From Alectoria sarmentosa (taxonomy: Eukaryota; Ascomycota; Lecanoromycetes; Lecanorales; Parmeliaceae), in assembly GCA_009733775.1 (NCBI GenBank), contig WOGZ01000461.1, forward strand, positions 1 through 21,221: DNA of 21,221 nucleotides. The letters are read 5' to 3'. The translations under genes were made by a program, and so were the position numbers. Every line of letters begins with the position of its first letter. The stretch's first letter is position 1. The notes beneath the pieces were generated by a model. The model was not told the origin of the DNA. It searched no databases and saw only the letters and a program-made list of their open reading frames with translations. Positions 1 to 10,438 of this stretch are shown piece by piece.

Positions 1-137
1 TAATCGTTTTTAAATTTCGATATTTTCATTTTTATTATTCGCGATTAATTTTATTGTTATTATTTATTAAAAAAGAAAAAAGAAAGAGAAAAAGAATTAT
101 CGTCGTCGATTTTATTATCGTTATTCGATATTTATTT

Positions 138-660
138 TATTTATTCGACGCATATTTTATTATCGTTATTCGATATTTATTTTATTTATTTAACGCTTAT
201 TTCATTATCACTATTCGATTTTAATTCTCGCGAAAATCGAAATTCGTATTTTTTAAAAAGCATTCATTACGCGCTCGATGATTTTATTATCATTATTTGA
301 AAATCATTTCATTATTATTATTTTACGCTCAACTTATTATCGTTATTTAAAATTTATTTTATTATTATTACTCGATTTTGATTCTCGTAAAAATCGAAAT
401 TTATATTTTATTAAAACATTTTTATTATGCGCTCGAGAATTTAATTATTATTATTTAATATTTATTATACGCTCGATAATTTCATTATTATTATTTAATA
501 TTTATTTTAATTACTCGATACTTATTTTATTATTATTATTCGATTTTAATTTTTATAAAAATTTAAATTCGTGTTTTTCGCACATTTTTATTGTGCGCTC
601 GATAACTTTATTATTATTATTCGACGATCATTTTATTTATTCGACGCTCGACGTTTAAAA
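138..660. repeat. decayed tandem repeat, unit about 160 bp, about three copies
   Basis: A block starting with a cgattttRattctcg-like motif recurs at about 216, 373 and 541 (spacings 157 and 168). Each copy continues through an AT-rich stretch, a gcgctcga motif (about 271, 431 and 595) and runs of ttattattatt. Shorter internal repeats such as attcgatatttattttatttatt occur to the left. Differences between copies are mostly C/T and G/A, as expected for mutated repeats. The long plus-strand reading frame at 278-658 is a by-product of this low-complexity sequence. I do not recognise the repeat family; it may be a satellite or the internal array of another element. Confidence 0.6.
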
Positions 661-3433
661 TAAAGAAAAAAGAAAAAATGTAAGAAATGTTAATGTATAC
701 GACTATAAAGAAAATATGATTTTTTCATCTTTATTATTTAATTTTCAGCGTCGCAAATGTTAAAATTCGTAATTTTGTTATATAATTTTATTCGAATAAA
801 AGTGTTGAAATAATTAAGTTTATTTCACTTTTTTTATTCGACTATTATCGACTGTAAACTTAATAAATTTTATATTTTATATAATATTTTAATTAAATAA
901 TTTATTATTTACTTTTAATAATATATATAAATAAACGTATTATCTTAAATCGATTAATAAATTATTTATTCAAAATTATTATTTAACGCATTAAAATAAA
1001 CGAAATATAAAAAAATTAAATTTTATAAATAATGAACTTTATATAAAATTATAAACGTATATTATTTAAATTTCATTTTTTGTTATATAAAATTGTTATA
1101 ATTTAAAAACTTTAAAATATTATTATTAATTAAACGCGTATTAAATCTCGATTCTTTTAAAAGAATTCGTTTTTACGTTTTAATATCGACGAAAAAAATT
1201 TTACATTTAAATAATACGATATTTATAATATTAAAATAAAGATTAAAAGCGATGCGTTTAAAATTTTAACTTTTATATAAATTTTAATATAATAATTATA
1301 TATACGAAAGAATTAATTTATACGCATAATTAAACATTTAAATATATAATAAATAAAACGTTTTTTCTTTAATAAAAAATCGTTATAACGCATTTTATAA
1401 TTAAATTCAAAGATTTTAATTATAAAAGTTATATATAAAATTAATAAATATAAAACTTCCTTATTTATAATTATTGAAATTACGATTTTTAATATATCGT
1501 TTTATAATAATTTTGTTTTTAACAAATCGAAATATATTTTAAATTACGTGTAAATAATGTGATAATTAATAACTTTATATAATAAACTCGAGATTTTATA
1601 TTTAAATATATTATTAATAAATTATTAAATAATTTTAATTAATGTTTATATTATTATTATTTTAAATATTATTATAATTTTAACTTATAATTTTATATAC
1701 TTCGATTAAATTTAACGCGATTTGATATTATTTATATATTCGAGCTTTATATTATATAAATTTCTTTATAATTATTATTTCGTTTATATTAAAATATAAA
1801 TATTTAATATTGATTTTCGATTTTTAATATAATAATAACTATTCGATTTGAAATTTAATCGTCTTTAAGTCGTAATAAATTGTATTTACGATTAAAGAAT
1901 CGCTATTTTAAAGCGAGATCTTTATTAATTTATAACATTTAAATTAATTAATTAAAGAAGAAAATAAAAATAATATAATAATTATTTTTTTATAATTAGA
2001 AATTTAAATAAAGTAATTTAAATATTTTTAAAATATTATAATTATTTCATTAATTAAGATAAAAAAAAAATTAAAATTAAAATTATTTATTTATTTAAAT
2101 TAATAATATATAATAAAGAGAGAGAAATTTAAAATTAACGTTAAAAATAAATTATATATATATTATTTATTGAAATCTTTTTTAAATGTTATAAAATAAA
2201 AAATAAAATTCGTAAAAAAAAAAAAAAATTATAAAAATTTATACGTAATTAAATAAATCTTCGAAAACGATTTAACGCGAATTTTCAACTCGTTATTAAG
2301 TTTTTAATTAAACTTTTTTTTTTTTTTTTTTTTTTCGAAATACGTATATATAAATGTATATAAATTATTTATATAAAATTTTATAAATTAGTTATTTAAA
2401 GTCGCAAAATTTTATTATAAATTTTTTTAATTTATATAAAAATAAACATTTTATATAATTTAATATAATTTTTTATTATTAATAAATAAAACTTTATATA
2501 AATTTTATATATATATTATTTTTTATTTTTATTTTTACTATTATTAATATCGAAAAAAAGAAAAAGAAAAAGAAAAAAATAAATATATATATATTAATAT
2601 ACTTAAAAAAAAACTTTTTAATATAAATAAATTGAAAAATAATATAAAAACTTATTAATTATATAAAACGAAAAAGAATATATTATTATTAATTGTTTTT
2701 AAATAACGCGTATAATTATTTATAAGTTTATTATTTAAAATTTTAAATTTTAAAATTTTTTTATTTAAACTTTTTAAATATTATTAATTTATATAAAATA
2801 TAAAATAAACTTATACTTTTAAAATAATTAAATAACATTTTTTTATAAATGAAATTTATATAAATATAAACGTTTAGATTAATTATTAAAATTATTACGA
2901 TTTTTTTTATCTCGAAGCGAAATTATTAATTATATATTACATTATTATATTTTATTAAATTATTTAAAATAAGATTTCTTTATTATAAAAACATTAAATA
3001 AAATAATTTCTTATATATTTAAATATATAATATTAATAATTATAAATTAACAATTTATTTATAATAAAAAGATTTTAAATTTAATTTATTTATTATAATA
3101 TAATTAAAAAAAAGTGTTATAAATATTTATTTAATTAAATACTAATTGTAATTTTTAAAAAAAAACAAGTTTTTTATTTATACTTTTTTTATTTTTTTTC
3201 AATTTTTTTTATTTTTTTTTCTTTAATATTATTTATATAAACGAATTTATTTAAAATATTTATTATTATTATCTCGATTATATCAAAATATAAATATTTT
3301 TTAATTTTTTAATTTTTTCGAATTTAATTAATAATTAAGTTTTTATTTCAATTTTCAATTTTAATTTTCAATTTTAAAAATGTATTTTTTAAACAAAATT
3401 TTATTATAAAATTTTACGAAATATAATATTAAT
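661..3433. other. AT-rich stretch with no recognised gene
   Basis: I see no coding relic, RNA gene or paired repeat that I can support in this 2.8 kb. It is almost pure A/T with scattered CpG, and holds homopolymer and purine runs, for example 15 As at 2214-2228 and a gaaaaa-type purine tract at about 2552-2580. It is more eroded than the transposon bodies at 3.5-10 kb and 17-21 kb, so older inserted elements could be present but unreadable by eye. Confidence 0.6.
2314..2335. repeat. 22-base poly(T) run
   Basis: An uninterrupted run of 22 Ts. Read on the minus strand it is a poly(A) run and could be the tail of a decayed non-LTR element lying to its right, but I see no element body or target duplication to support that. 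Confidence 0.8.
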
Positions 3434-3438
3434 ATTAT
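3434..3438. repeat. left target-site duplication of element X (attat)
   Basis: The five bases just outside the left end of X are attat, identical to the five bases just outside its right end at 11977-11981. In DNA this AT-rich an exact 5-bp match is weak evidence alone. It falls exactly at ends defined independently by comparing the two X LTR copies, which makes it more convincing. Confidence 0.55.
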
Positions 3439-3485
3439 TATTAAAAGATATATAATAAATATTATATATAAATTAATTAAATGTG
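3439..3485 (-). repeat. X LTR copy A, left fragment cut off by Y
   Basis: About 45 bp here match 11783-11828 nearly base for base, ending in aattaattaaRtgtg. The match stops exactly where the Y LTR starts and resumes at 10264 on the far side of Y. The left end begins tattaaaa, consistent with an original TG terminus changed to TA. Confidence 0.75.
3481..3485. repeat. left target-site duplication of element Y (atgtg)
   Basis: Directly precedes the left Y LTR. Its partner at 10264-10268 is gtgtg; the single G-to-A difference fits the mutation pattern. X LTR copy B has a single gtgtg at the equivalent place (11824-11828), which acts as a natural empty site. Confidence 0.8.
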
Positions 3486-3708
3486 TATTAAAGATTTAAT
3501 GTATATATAATAACTTATATTAATAATATATAAAAAATATTATTTATAAAAAGTAATTATAAAAAACGATATCACGAAGAAAATGCGCATTCGTTAAAGC
3601 GTTAAACTAAATATAAATTAGCGCGAATATGAAAATATATCGAATATATCGAATATATTAAATATTAATATAAATATAATATAAACATATAAGAAAAAAA
3701 TTATAACA
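3486..3708 (-). repeat. element Y 3' LTR (223 bp)
   Basis: Aligns without gaps over 223 bp with 10041-10263. On the minus strand it begins TGTTAT and ends TTTAATA, so one terminus keeps TG and the other has lost CA to TA. By hand I count about 30 differences from the other LTR, all but one of them transitions. At roughly 22 of these this copy has A/T where the other has G/C, and at about 8 the reverse. A short run rich in A with some T (taagaataaaaataa on the minus strand) lies just inside and may be the remnant of the polypurine tract. Confidence 0.92.
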
Positions 3709-3888
3709 TTATTTTTATTCTTAAAATCGAAGCTTTTGCGACGTTTTTAACAAATTCTTTTATATTTATAACGCACGTTTAAACGTAAGCGAAGTAACGT
3801 CTTTAATCGTTATAATTTAATATTTCGATTCGAATTCGAGATCGTTATAAACGAAGAAATTATATATTAATAATGTTAATAAAAAACT

Positions 3889-4143
3889 TTATTTAAATGA
3901 TTTTTCGAATAAAAAGTGAGATTTAAATTTATTTAAATATTTATAATAATAATCGATTATTAAATTGAGACTTTTTATCGCGTTAATGAATAATTATTAT
4001 AATAAATTATTATAAATTTTTGATTTAATGTATTTAATTTTGTATATAAGACATTTCTTTTTATTTATAATAAAATCTTTCATTTTTTTATCGATTTTGA
4101 ATTCGAGAATTTTTTCAATTTTTTATATTTCACTTTTTTCATC
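3889..4143 (-). pseudogene. element Y chromodomain, C-terminal end of integrase (decayed)
   Basis: Eighty-five codons in one minus frame end in a stop at 3889-3891. The order of conserved positions fits a chromodomain: an IEKILEFKID segment, a basic stretch, a KCLIYKIKYIKS segment corresponding to the hydrophobic beta strand, and a following helix with stops where Trp is expected. Chromodomains bind methylated histone H3 and direct chromovirus integration to heterochromatin; that is family knowledge, not shown here. Several W-to-stop changes mean it could not be made. The frame is continuous with the integrase core upstream. Confidence 0.75.
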
Positions 4144-5330
4144 GATATCGATAAATAATAATGAAATTATGCGTTGTTTTAAAAAAGAATTATTATTATT
4201 TAAATGAAGTAATTATAAATAAAAGACGAGGTGAAATATTCTCATTAACGTTGATAATTTTAAATAATATATCGAATTATCGTATACTTTAATGATTTTA
4301 AAAGATTTTAAATTTTTATAATTAAGTGATTTATTTGATTTCATCGTTTTAATATTACGATTATTCAATATTATTATATCATTTATCATAAATTTCGAAG
4401 TTGATATACGATGTTAATTAATTTTCTTTTTTAATAAAGTTCGAAATTATTCGAGTTATTTTTTAACATAATGTTTTATTCGATTTATTTTATTTATAAA
4501 AATATCGACGAATCGAATTTTTCTTTTAATTCTTTAATTAATAAATTGTTTTTATAAATTGAAAGATTTTAATTTTAATCGAGAGATATATTCTTTAATT
4601 AAGAGAAAGAAAAATACGTTTATAAAAGTGTTTTTATTTGAATTTGTTTCAAACTTTGCAAGCGAAAGTTAATTCATTTAATCGTTTTAATTATAATTGA
4701 TATATGTTTATAAAAATTATTTAAATAACGTATTAATATTCTCGATTTGATCGTTTGTTTTAAGATAAAAAATAATAAAAAATAATAATTTTGTTCTCAC
4801 TTTATGATATAATCTTTTTTAAAAATGTGTTATAAATTGTATATCGCGATTAAAAATAATGAAAAAGAGATATTTTTATTTTCGTTAAATTTATTCAATA
4901 AAGATTTATATAATCGTTTTCATTTTTAAAGAATTTAAAAGTATAAACTTTTTCTTTTTGAAAAGTTTATTTATCACAATTATAACGTTTTAATATAAAC
5001 GATTATATTTTAAGCAAATTAATAAAAAGGTGATAAAAGTCGATAAAAATGTTTTATTAATAACGATTTAAAATGAATAAAGATTTTAATAACTCTTATT
5101 TATTTTTACGATAAATCTTTAATCTTTTATAAATGTGATAGTTTTTTATATAACGTGTTATTGAGTTTATTATTTTAAATCAATAATAATAACGTGATAG
5201 TTTATTATAAATAAATAATTTATTTATGTGTTTATCGAAAGACGTATCGTATATATTTTCAATGATTTTGATGCGTAAGTTCAAATCGTTCGATATATAA
5301 AGTTTATTATTCACATATAATAAATCGTTA
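4144..5330 (-). pseudogene. element Y integrase (decayed)
   Basis: Integrase inserts the cDNA of the element into the host genome. Reading right to left, the N-terminal zinc-binding region ends in NYHIYKR at 5129-5143, where the expected CxxC has become YxxY (TGT to TAT twice). The catalytic core follows: the first Asp is kept in FIDF (codon 5039-5041), then a KLFKKKKFI segment near 4945-4968, then NRD at 4843-4851 where DRG is expected, so the second catalytic Asp is Asn, and the catalytic Glu is kept in DQIEN (codon 4741-4743). A one-base frame change falls between about 4985 and 5035. Many stops replace Trp and Gln. The C-terminal part leads into the chromodomain. Family assignment is confident; the protein is non-functional. 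Confidence 0.88.
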
Positions 5331-6087
5331 TAAATTTTATAATCTCTCAATTCGAATTTAACTTTATTTTTAATAATGTTTAAAAAGAAGTTTTTTTAAT
5401 TTAAAATCTTTATTTAAATAATGTTTTAAATAACGTTATCGTGTTTATAAGCGTTTTTTATTTGACGTAATAAATTTGAAACTTTAATAATAAAGATTTT
5501 CGTCGATTTAACATTTAATTTTTTTTTAAAAGTCTTTATTAAAAGTTTCGATGATGATTTTATATCTAATTTTTCATTATCGAAGTTATTTTGTTCGTTG
5601 AGTTTATATATTATCGCAATTAAATAAATTATATTTTTTTTCACTTCGTTTAATAATATAAAAATAAGTTGTGTTGCATTTTTCACTTTTTTGTTTAAGT
5701 TGTCGTTTTTGAAAATGATTTAATAACGATATTGTATATAATTATTATTATCGTTTTTTAAAAGATTTTTTACTTTTCGTGTTAAGTTATTAAATTTAAT
5801 ACTTTATTTTTCAGAGCGATATATGATATAAAAGTTAAATTTCGATAAAAATTTTGCTTATTTGATTTAACGCGAATTTAATTGTTTCGATAATATAAAA
5901 TATTATAGATTTTTATAATTTAAGATAATTTGAATAAAATTCTTTATAAGAGTTTTTATAAATTTTAAATGTTATTTTTCGAATGCACGAATTATGATCA
6001 TAAGTTTTTTATTATAAATATCGTAATTATATTTTATTAAAGACATTTTCTTGAAAAGAAATGCGATAAATTTTAAAATTTCATCGT
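5331..6087 (-). pseudogene. element Y RNase H domain and linker to integrase (decayed)
   Basis: RNase H degrades the RNA strand of the RNA:cDNA hybrid. In the minus frame used from about 6085 down to 5040, a KKMSLIKYNYDIYNKKL segment near 6000-6055 matches the conserved RNase H block of Ty3/gypsy elements (S-x-K-M-S-P-x-E-x-N-Y-x-I-x-D-K-E-L), followed by RAFEK and stop where RAFEEW is expected. Further on, NYKNL-stop-YF stands where DHKNLEYF is expected, with the Asp lost. Next comes an AKFLSKFNF stretch. The segment 5426-5686, open for 86 codons, is the variable linker between RNase H and the integrase zinc domain. This frame differs from that of the reverse transcriptase, so an indel lies between them. 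Confidence 0.8.
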
Positions 6088-6559
6088 TTCTTTTTTATGA
6101 TAATATAATAATTATCACGTAATTAAATGCATTAATCTTTAATCACGTTTTTTTATTTGGGTCGAAATGAGCAAATATAAATGCGATAATGAATGTTTTT
6201 TTAAATGCGTCGAATGCGAGCTGCTCGAATTCATTCTTTATTTAAAAATATATAAAGTTTTTCTTTTATTCGATATGCGTGAAATTAATAAAAAATGTAA
6301 TAATTTTTAAATATTTTAAAATAAATTTGCGATAAAATTGATAAAGTTTAAGAATATTTACATATTTTTAATATAATAAAATTCTTTTCATTGCGTGATC
6401 GTGTTAATTTTTTTAAAATTTATTTCGATTTCGTCGATGATGATAATAAAATCGAGATATTTAACTCGAATAATATGAAAATCGTATTTATTAATATTAA
6501 AATAAAGGTTAATTTATTAAAGTTTTTTCAAAAGTTTTTTTATGTGAAAAACGTGTTTT
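6088..6559 (-). other. element Y region between reverse transcriptase and RNase H, poorly readable
   Basis: This should encode the thumb and connection of the reverse transcriptase and the start of RNase H, because it lies between two recognised domains at the expected distance. Stops and at least one frame change prevented me from matching individual motifs. A short plus-strand reading frame at 6391-6576 runs antisense through it and is not a gene. Confidence 0.6.
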
Positions 6560-7037
6560 TTTTAATATTATTATAAATGAGAATATCGTTAAAATACGTT
6601 ATATAAAAGACGTTTAAATATTTTTTTAATATATTATTAATAAACGTTTAAAATGTAATAAAAGCGTTATATAAATTAAATAACATTATTATATATTTAT
6701 AAAAATTATATTTCGTAAAAAAAACAATTTTTTTTTTATAATTTTTTTTTATTCGAATCTCGTTAAAGATAATTATAATATCGAATTTATTATAAATTCG
6801 AATTGCGTAAAATTTAATAAAGATTTTTTTAATTAACGATAATGCGTTTCGATTAAAAATAATGAAAACATTAAAAGTTCGATAATCGATATAAAGTTTA
6901 AGTTTTTCATTTAATTTTTTTATAATGAAAATAAACGCGATATAAAGCGATGTGTTTAATCGAATATATCTCTTTTTCAACATTTCGTCGATGTATTTTT
7001 TGATCATAAATGTTTATTTCTTAAATATATCGTAGAC
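6560..7037 (-). pseudogene. element Y reverse transcriptase (decayed)
   Basis: Reverse transcriptase copies the element RNA into cDNA. In one minus frame, VYDIF then KKYIDEMLKKRYIR precede the finger region, followed by FIIKKLNEKLKLYIDYRTFN (the KxxGxLRLCVDYRxLN block), KFDIIIIFNEIRI (the TKxDxxxAxxxIRI block, Asp kept), IMLFNLYNAFITF (the VMPFGLxNAPATF block with all Pro and Gly replaced) and YFND at 6585-6596 in place of YLDD. The first Asp of the catalytic pair is Asn (GAT to AAC includes a G-to-A change). The 119 codons at 6648-7007 are free of stops. Loss of the catalytic Asp makes it inactive. Confidence 0.92.
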
Positions 7038-7198
7038 TCTTTTTATAAAAAATGTCATTTTTTTTTAAAATGTATTTCGTGATTAATAAAACGACGTAAT
7101 AATAATTTGTTTATTTTTGTAAGATTTTATATTTTAATTCACTTATAATATATTTTAAATATATATATTTTCAATTTCTTTATATTAAAAAGTTTTTA

Positions 7199-7399
7199 TT
7201 TTATTTTATTAAAGAACTTTTTATAATTATTTATTATTATCGCGAAAACGTTTATCGTGAAATTAATTTTCTCGAAAAATGAAAAAGATTGAGATAATTG
7301 CTCGAAATCTTGAAATCACATTGCGATAATCTCATTTTTTGATTTTTTCGTTATTTTTATAAAGATTAAAGCGGAGATCTTTATTATATTAACGTGCTT
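7199..7399 (-). pseudogene. element Y linker between protease and reverse transcriptase (decayed)
   Basis: A minus-frame segment with the pattern ISALIF-IKITKKSKNEIIAM, a stop, then FQDFEQL and a later INNYKKFFNK resembles the region that joins protease to reverse transcriptase in fungal Ty3/gypsy elements, which ends in an E-F/Y-x-D-V/I-F-type block. It is in a different frame from the reverse transcriptase. The match is by pattern only. Confidence 0.5.
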
Positions 7400-8169
7400 A
7401 AAAAAAATTTTTAAAGAAATCTTTTGATTTTTTTTATCGCTATAAATTGTTATAAGTTTATTATATAAAAAACAATGAAATATATAATAATCGAAATTTA
7501 AAATAATAATTCTTTTTTTAAATGAAATATGAAAATTATGTTATTTTAATTAAAACATTTTTAAAATAATTTCAAATTGTTTAAATGCGATAACGAGATA
7601 TTATAAATTTTTCACGTAATCTTCGATGATTAATTTAATTAAAATCATATATATAATATTAAATATAAGTTTATCGTTCGTTAAGCGCAATTTATAAGAT
7701 TTAAATAAGATTATTTTCGATAACTTATTTTTTATAACAAAAATAGCGTTTATAAAATTATATATAAAGATTTTAATATTGATAAAATAATTAATTTTGA
7801 TAACATTTTTATTAATATAAGTTTATTTAAGAAAATTTAATTATCGTTTATATTATAATAATGTTTTAATAATAATAATATAAATTGAAAGCGTAACGAA
7901 AATAAGAGAGTTTCTTTTTTCTAATTCTTTGATTTTTATGCGCAAACGCTTTTTTAGATTTTTGATAACGATTTGACTAAAAACATTTAGTTTTTCGATC
8001 TTTCAAGAAATTCAATAAATTTTTTTTTTCAATTTTAATTTTTATTATCTTCATCATGATTTTTATTTAATTTTTATTAAAAAACTTTGCGTTTTAATAT
8101 AATGCATTTTCATTATTAAAACGATAATTAATTTTAAAATATTTTTAATAACGATTTTCTTTCACGATT
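7400..8169 (-). other. element Y protease region, not resolved
   Basis: By position, between the gag zinc knuckle and the linker, this stretch should carry the aspartic protease. I could not find a D-S/T-G catalytic motif or the ILGMPWL-type block in any minus frame, so I call no protease domain here. Confidence 0.5.
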
Positions 8170-9041
8170 CGATTAATTAAAGTTTTTAAATAATAATATT
8201 TAATATTTTAATATAAAAAGTTTTATTTAAAATTGTTTAATCGATTATTATTTCTCTTTTTATCGAAAAAAGATTTGTTATTGCGTATTAATAATTTAAC
8301 GAATTTTTTAATTGTTTTTTAATCGTTTTTAGATTTGTTATTTTTATTTAAAAGTGTATTATCGATAATTTTTAAATTTGCGGCGATATAACGTAAACGA
8401 ACGATTATGTCTCGAAATAAGATAAAGTTTTCGTTAAAAACTCGATATCTTAATCGTATATTAATTAATCGTTTTAAATTGAATATTTTTAAAGTGTTTA
8501 TATAATTTAAAAAAGCGATAATTATATTTAAATGAGCGTAAAAAATCTCGAAAGACTTCTTTTTGTTTTTGACATTTATATCGAAATTTGAATCATGAAA
8601 TTCAATATTTGATTTAACAAGTTTATCGTATATTTTAAACATGTTTTTTAATTTTTTGATTATTTCGTTTATCGTAAAATAAGAATTGTAATAAGTTATA
8701 TTCGAACGAATTTTGATAATATCGAAAATCGTGTTTTTATAATGATTTTTTATATAATCGATTTTATCGAATTTAATAAAGAATTGTTTAACATTTTATT
8801 TGAATTTCGTATAAAAATGCATACGTTAATCGTCTCATTTATGATAATCTTTTTTAAAATTCTTAAAGTTTTTTATATTCGAGTAATGTTTATTAATATT
8901 AATAACGATTTTCATATTCGTAACATTTATTTTTGTAATAAATATATAATATCGATTGTTTTTTTCTAAAAGATTGATAAAAAAAGCGTTATTATAACGT
9001 GAACGAACTTTTATATAATGTTTCTTCGAATCGAAATTCAT
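8170..9041 (-). pseudogene. element Y gag (decayed)
   Basis: Gag forms the virus-like particle that packages element RNA. One minus frame runs from 9041 to about 8170, interrupted only by point-mutation stops. It reads an acidic-to-basic N-terminal part (8835-9041, 68 codons open), then a middle part with QFFIKFDKID. A C-terminal gag-like block at 8319-8642 (107 codons open) contains FEIFYAHLNIIIAFLNY, KRLINIRLRYR and FRDIIVRLRYIAANL, typical of Ty3/gypsy gag. A possible zinc knuckle near 8170-8210 (YYYLKTL-N spacing) has lost its cysteines and is uncertain. Gag is in the same frame as the reverse transcriptase at 6648-7007, consistent with one gag-pol frame originally. The true start codon cannot be fixed. 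Confidence 0.78.
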
Positions 9042-10040
9042 TAATTTTTTTTTTATAACGTCGCAGCGATAGTTTTAAGTTATTCGTTTTCACGATATAA
9101 AATTTTCGTTATAATACGATATTTGTTTCATAATCGTCGAATTTTTATAACATTCTTTTTTTAATAATACGCGTGTTAACGTTTTTTAATTAATAAATTA
9201 AGATATAAAATTTGATTTTAATTTTATTTATTCTTTTATCGATTTGTATATTCTTTTATTGAAGTACGATTAAGTTTTTTTCGATAAATTTAAACATTTT
9301 TAATTATATTCTTAAATGCATTACGTTATTTTTTAAAAGATTTAATTATATTATTAACGAAGTTTTCGAATAAATTCATAATCGCATAAACGAAGTTCGC
9401 GTTATTTTTGATAATATTCGTAAATAACACTTCGTTTTAAAGGTCGTTTGATTCGATCGTGAATCTTTTAACGCGTTAATGTTAACGTAATTTTCTTTAA
9501 CGATTCTCAGACATTTTCGATTAATCGCCTTCACTTTTCACGTTAAATTTAAATATTAATAATTTCTTTATTCAAATTGTGTTAAATGAAAACGAATTAT
9601 CACGATTTGAGTTTTAATTATTTTTATCGAAATTATCAAATAGCGATGAATATTGAACGCCGTTTATTACATTTATTATAATGTTTTAATTTTAATTTTA
9701 TATTTAAACAAGTTTTAATACAAGCGCTGCTTTCGAATTTACGAAGAAATTCGATAAAATATCGATTTCATCTTTTGTTCGTAATTTCAATCTTTTATAA
9801 ATAAAAGACTTTAACGTGATTATAGTTAAAATTTAATTATTTATAAAATCAAAACGATCGTTTTTTTTGATTAATCTCGCGAAATTATTAATGTTTTAAT
9901 TCGCGTTTTAAATCTTTAACGTATTATCGTTAAAATAAAGATAAATAATAAAGTGTTATCGTAATTAATGCGTTTTTTTAATTATATTTTCAACTTCGTC
10001 AATAATTCGTTATTGCTTAAAAGAAAAATAAATAATATTA
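9042..10040 (-). other. element Y leader and gag N-terminus, not resolved
   Basis: This 1 kb lies between the 5' LTR and the readable part of gag. It should contain the primer binding site next to 10040, the untranslated leader and the start of gag. The sequence just inside the LTR (TAATATTATTT on the minus strand) does not look like a usual tRNA-complementary site starting TGG, so the primer is unknown. Residual G and C are somewhat more frequent here than further left. Confidence 0.6.
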
Positions 10041-10263
10041 TATTAAAAATTTAATGTGTGTATAATAACTTATATTAATAATATATAAAAAATATTATTT
10101 ATGAAAAATAATTATAAAGGGCGATATTATAAAGAAGGTGCGAATTCGTTAAAACGTTAAGTTAAATATAAACTAGCGCGAATATGAAGGCATATCGAAT
10201 ATATCGAGTATATTAAATACTAATGCAGATATAACATAAACATATAAGAAAGAAACTATGATA
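10041..10263 (-). repeat. element Y 5' LTR (223 bp)
   Basis: Aligns end to end with 3486-3708. It is the less mutated copy: it keeps ggg, gg, gc and tgca-type bases that are A/T in the other LTR. On the minus strand it starts TATCAT (TG terminus lost) and ends TTTTTAATA. It directly abuts the gtgtg target duplication and the GC-rich X LTR. Confidence 0.92.
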
Positions 10264-10268
10264 GTGTG
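10264..10268. repeat. right target-site duplication of element Y (gtgtg)
   Basis: Directly follows the right Y LTR and matches atgtg at 3481-3485 apart from one G/A change. After it the X LTR sequence resumes with taaaaaac, as in copy B at 11829. Confidence 0.8.
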
Positions 10269-10438
10269 TAAAAAACACGAGAGAATCGTGTTTTTAAGCT
10301 TATTCGCCAAGACAATGCCAAGACACGGCTGGCCTTAGGGCTGATCTTACATACGTTACGGGCTAGCCTTAGGACTGACCTTCGGGTTGGCCTTAGGGTT
10401 GGCCTTACATATGTTACGCAGAAGGCTGGTTTTCAACA
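10269..10438 (-). repeat. X LTR copy A, main part, largely unmutated
   Basis: Aligns with 11829-11976; almost every mismatch is G here and A there or C here and T there. The line 10321-10380 is about 55 percent G+C, against under 20 percent in surrounding DNA. It contains six units of about 12 bp of the form gggYtgRccttA between 10327 and 10407, with an extra decamer catacgttac after the second unit; copy B has five units and lacks that decamer, explaining its shorter length (194 against 217 bp). The minus-strand start is TGTTGAAAACC. Any promoter or regulatory role of the 12-bp units is unknown. Confidence 0.78.

Larger units (their letters stand above)
3486..10263 (-). mobile_element. element Y: complete RIP-mutated Ty3/gypsy chromovirus
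   Basis: A full-length LTR retrotransposon of 6778 bp inserted in X. It has two 223-bp LTRs, a 5-bp target duplication, and the domain order gag, (protease region), reverse transcriptase, RNase H, integrase, chromodomain when read on the minus strand. This is the order of Ty3/gypsy (Metaviridae) elements, and the C-terminal chromodomain places it among chromoviruses. Gag and reverse transcriptase share one minus frame, RNase H to the integrase zinc domain use a second and the integrase core to chromodomain a third, so a few small indels accompany the many point mutations. Numerous stops, a lost reverse transcriptase Asp and a lost integrase Asp make it dead. The 180 bp between the chromodomain stop and the left LTR are its 3' untranslated region. 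Confidence 0.93.

Noticed and set aside
278..658. 126-codon plus-strand reading frame rich in Leu, Ile and Phe
   Set aside because: It is produced by ttatta-rich repeated sequence; composition is extreme and follows the 160-bp repeat, not a protein family.
6391..6576. 61-codon plus-strand frame
   Set aside because: Antisense to the Y reverse transcriptase and connection region; no family resemblance.
8742..8969. 75-codon plus-strand frame
   Set aside because: Antisense to the recognised Y gag frame at 8319-9041.
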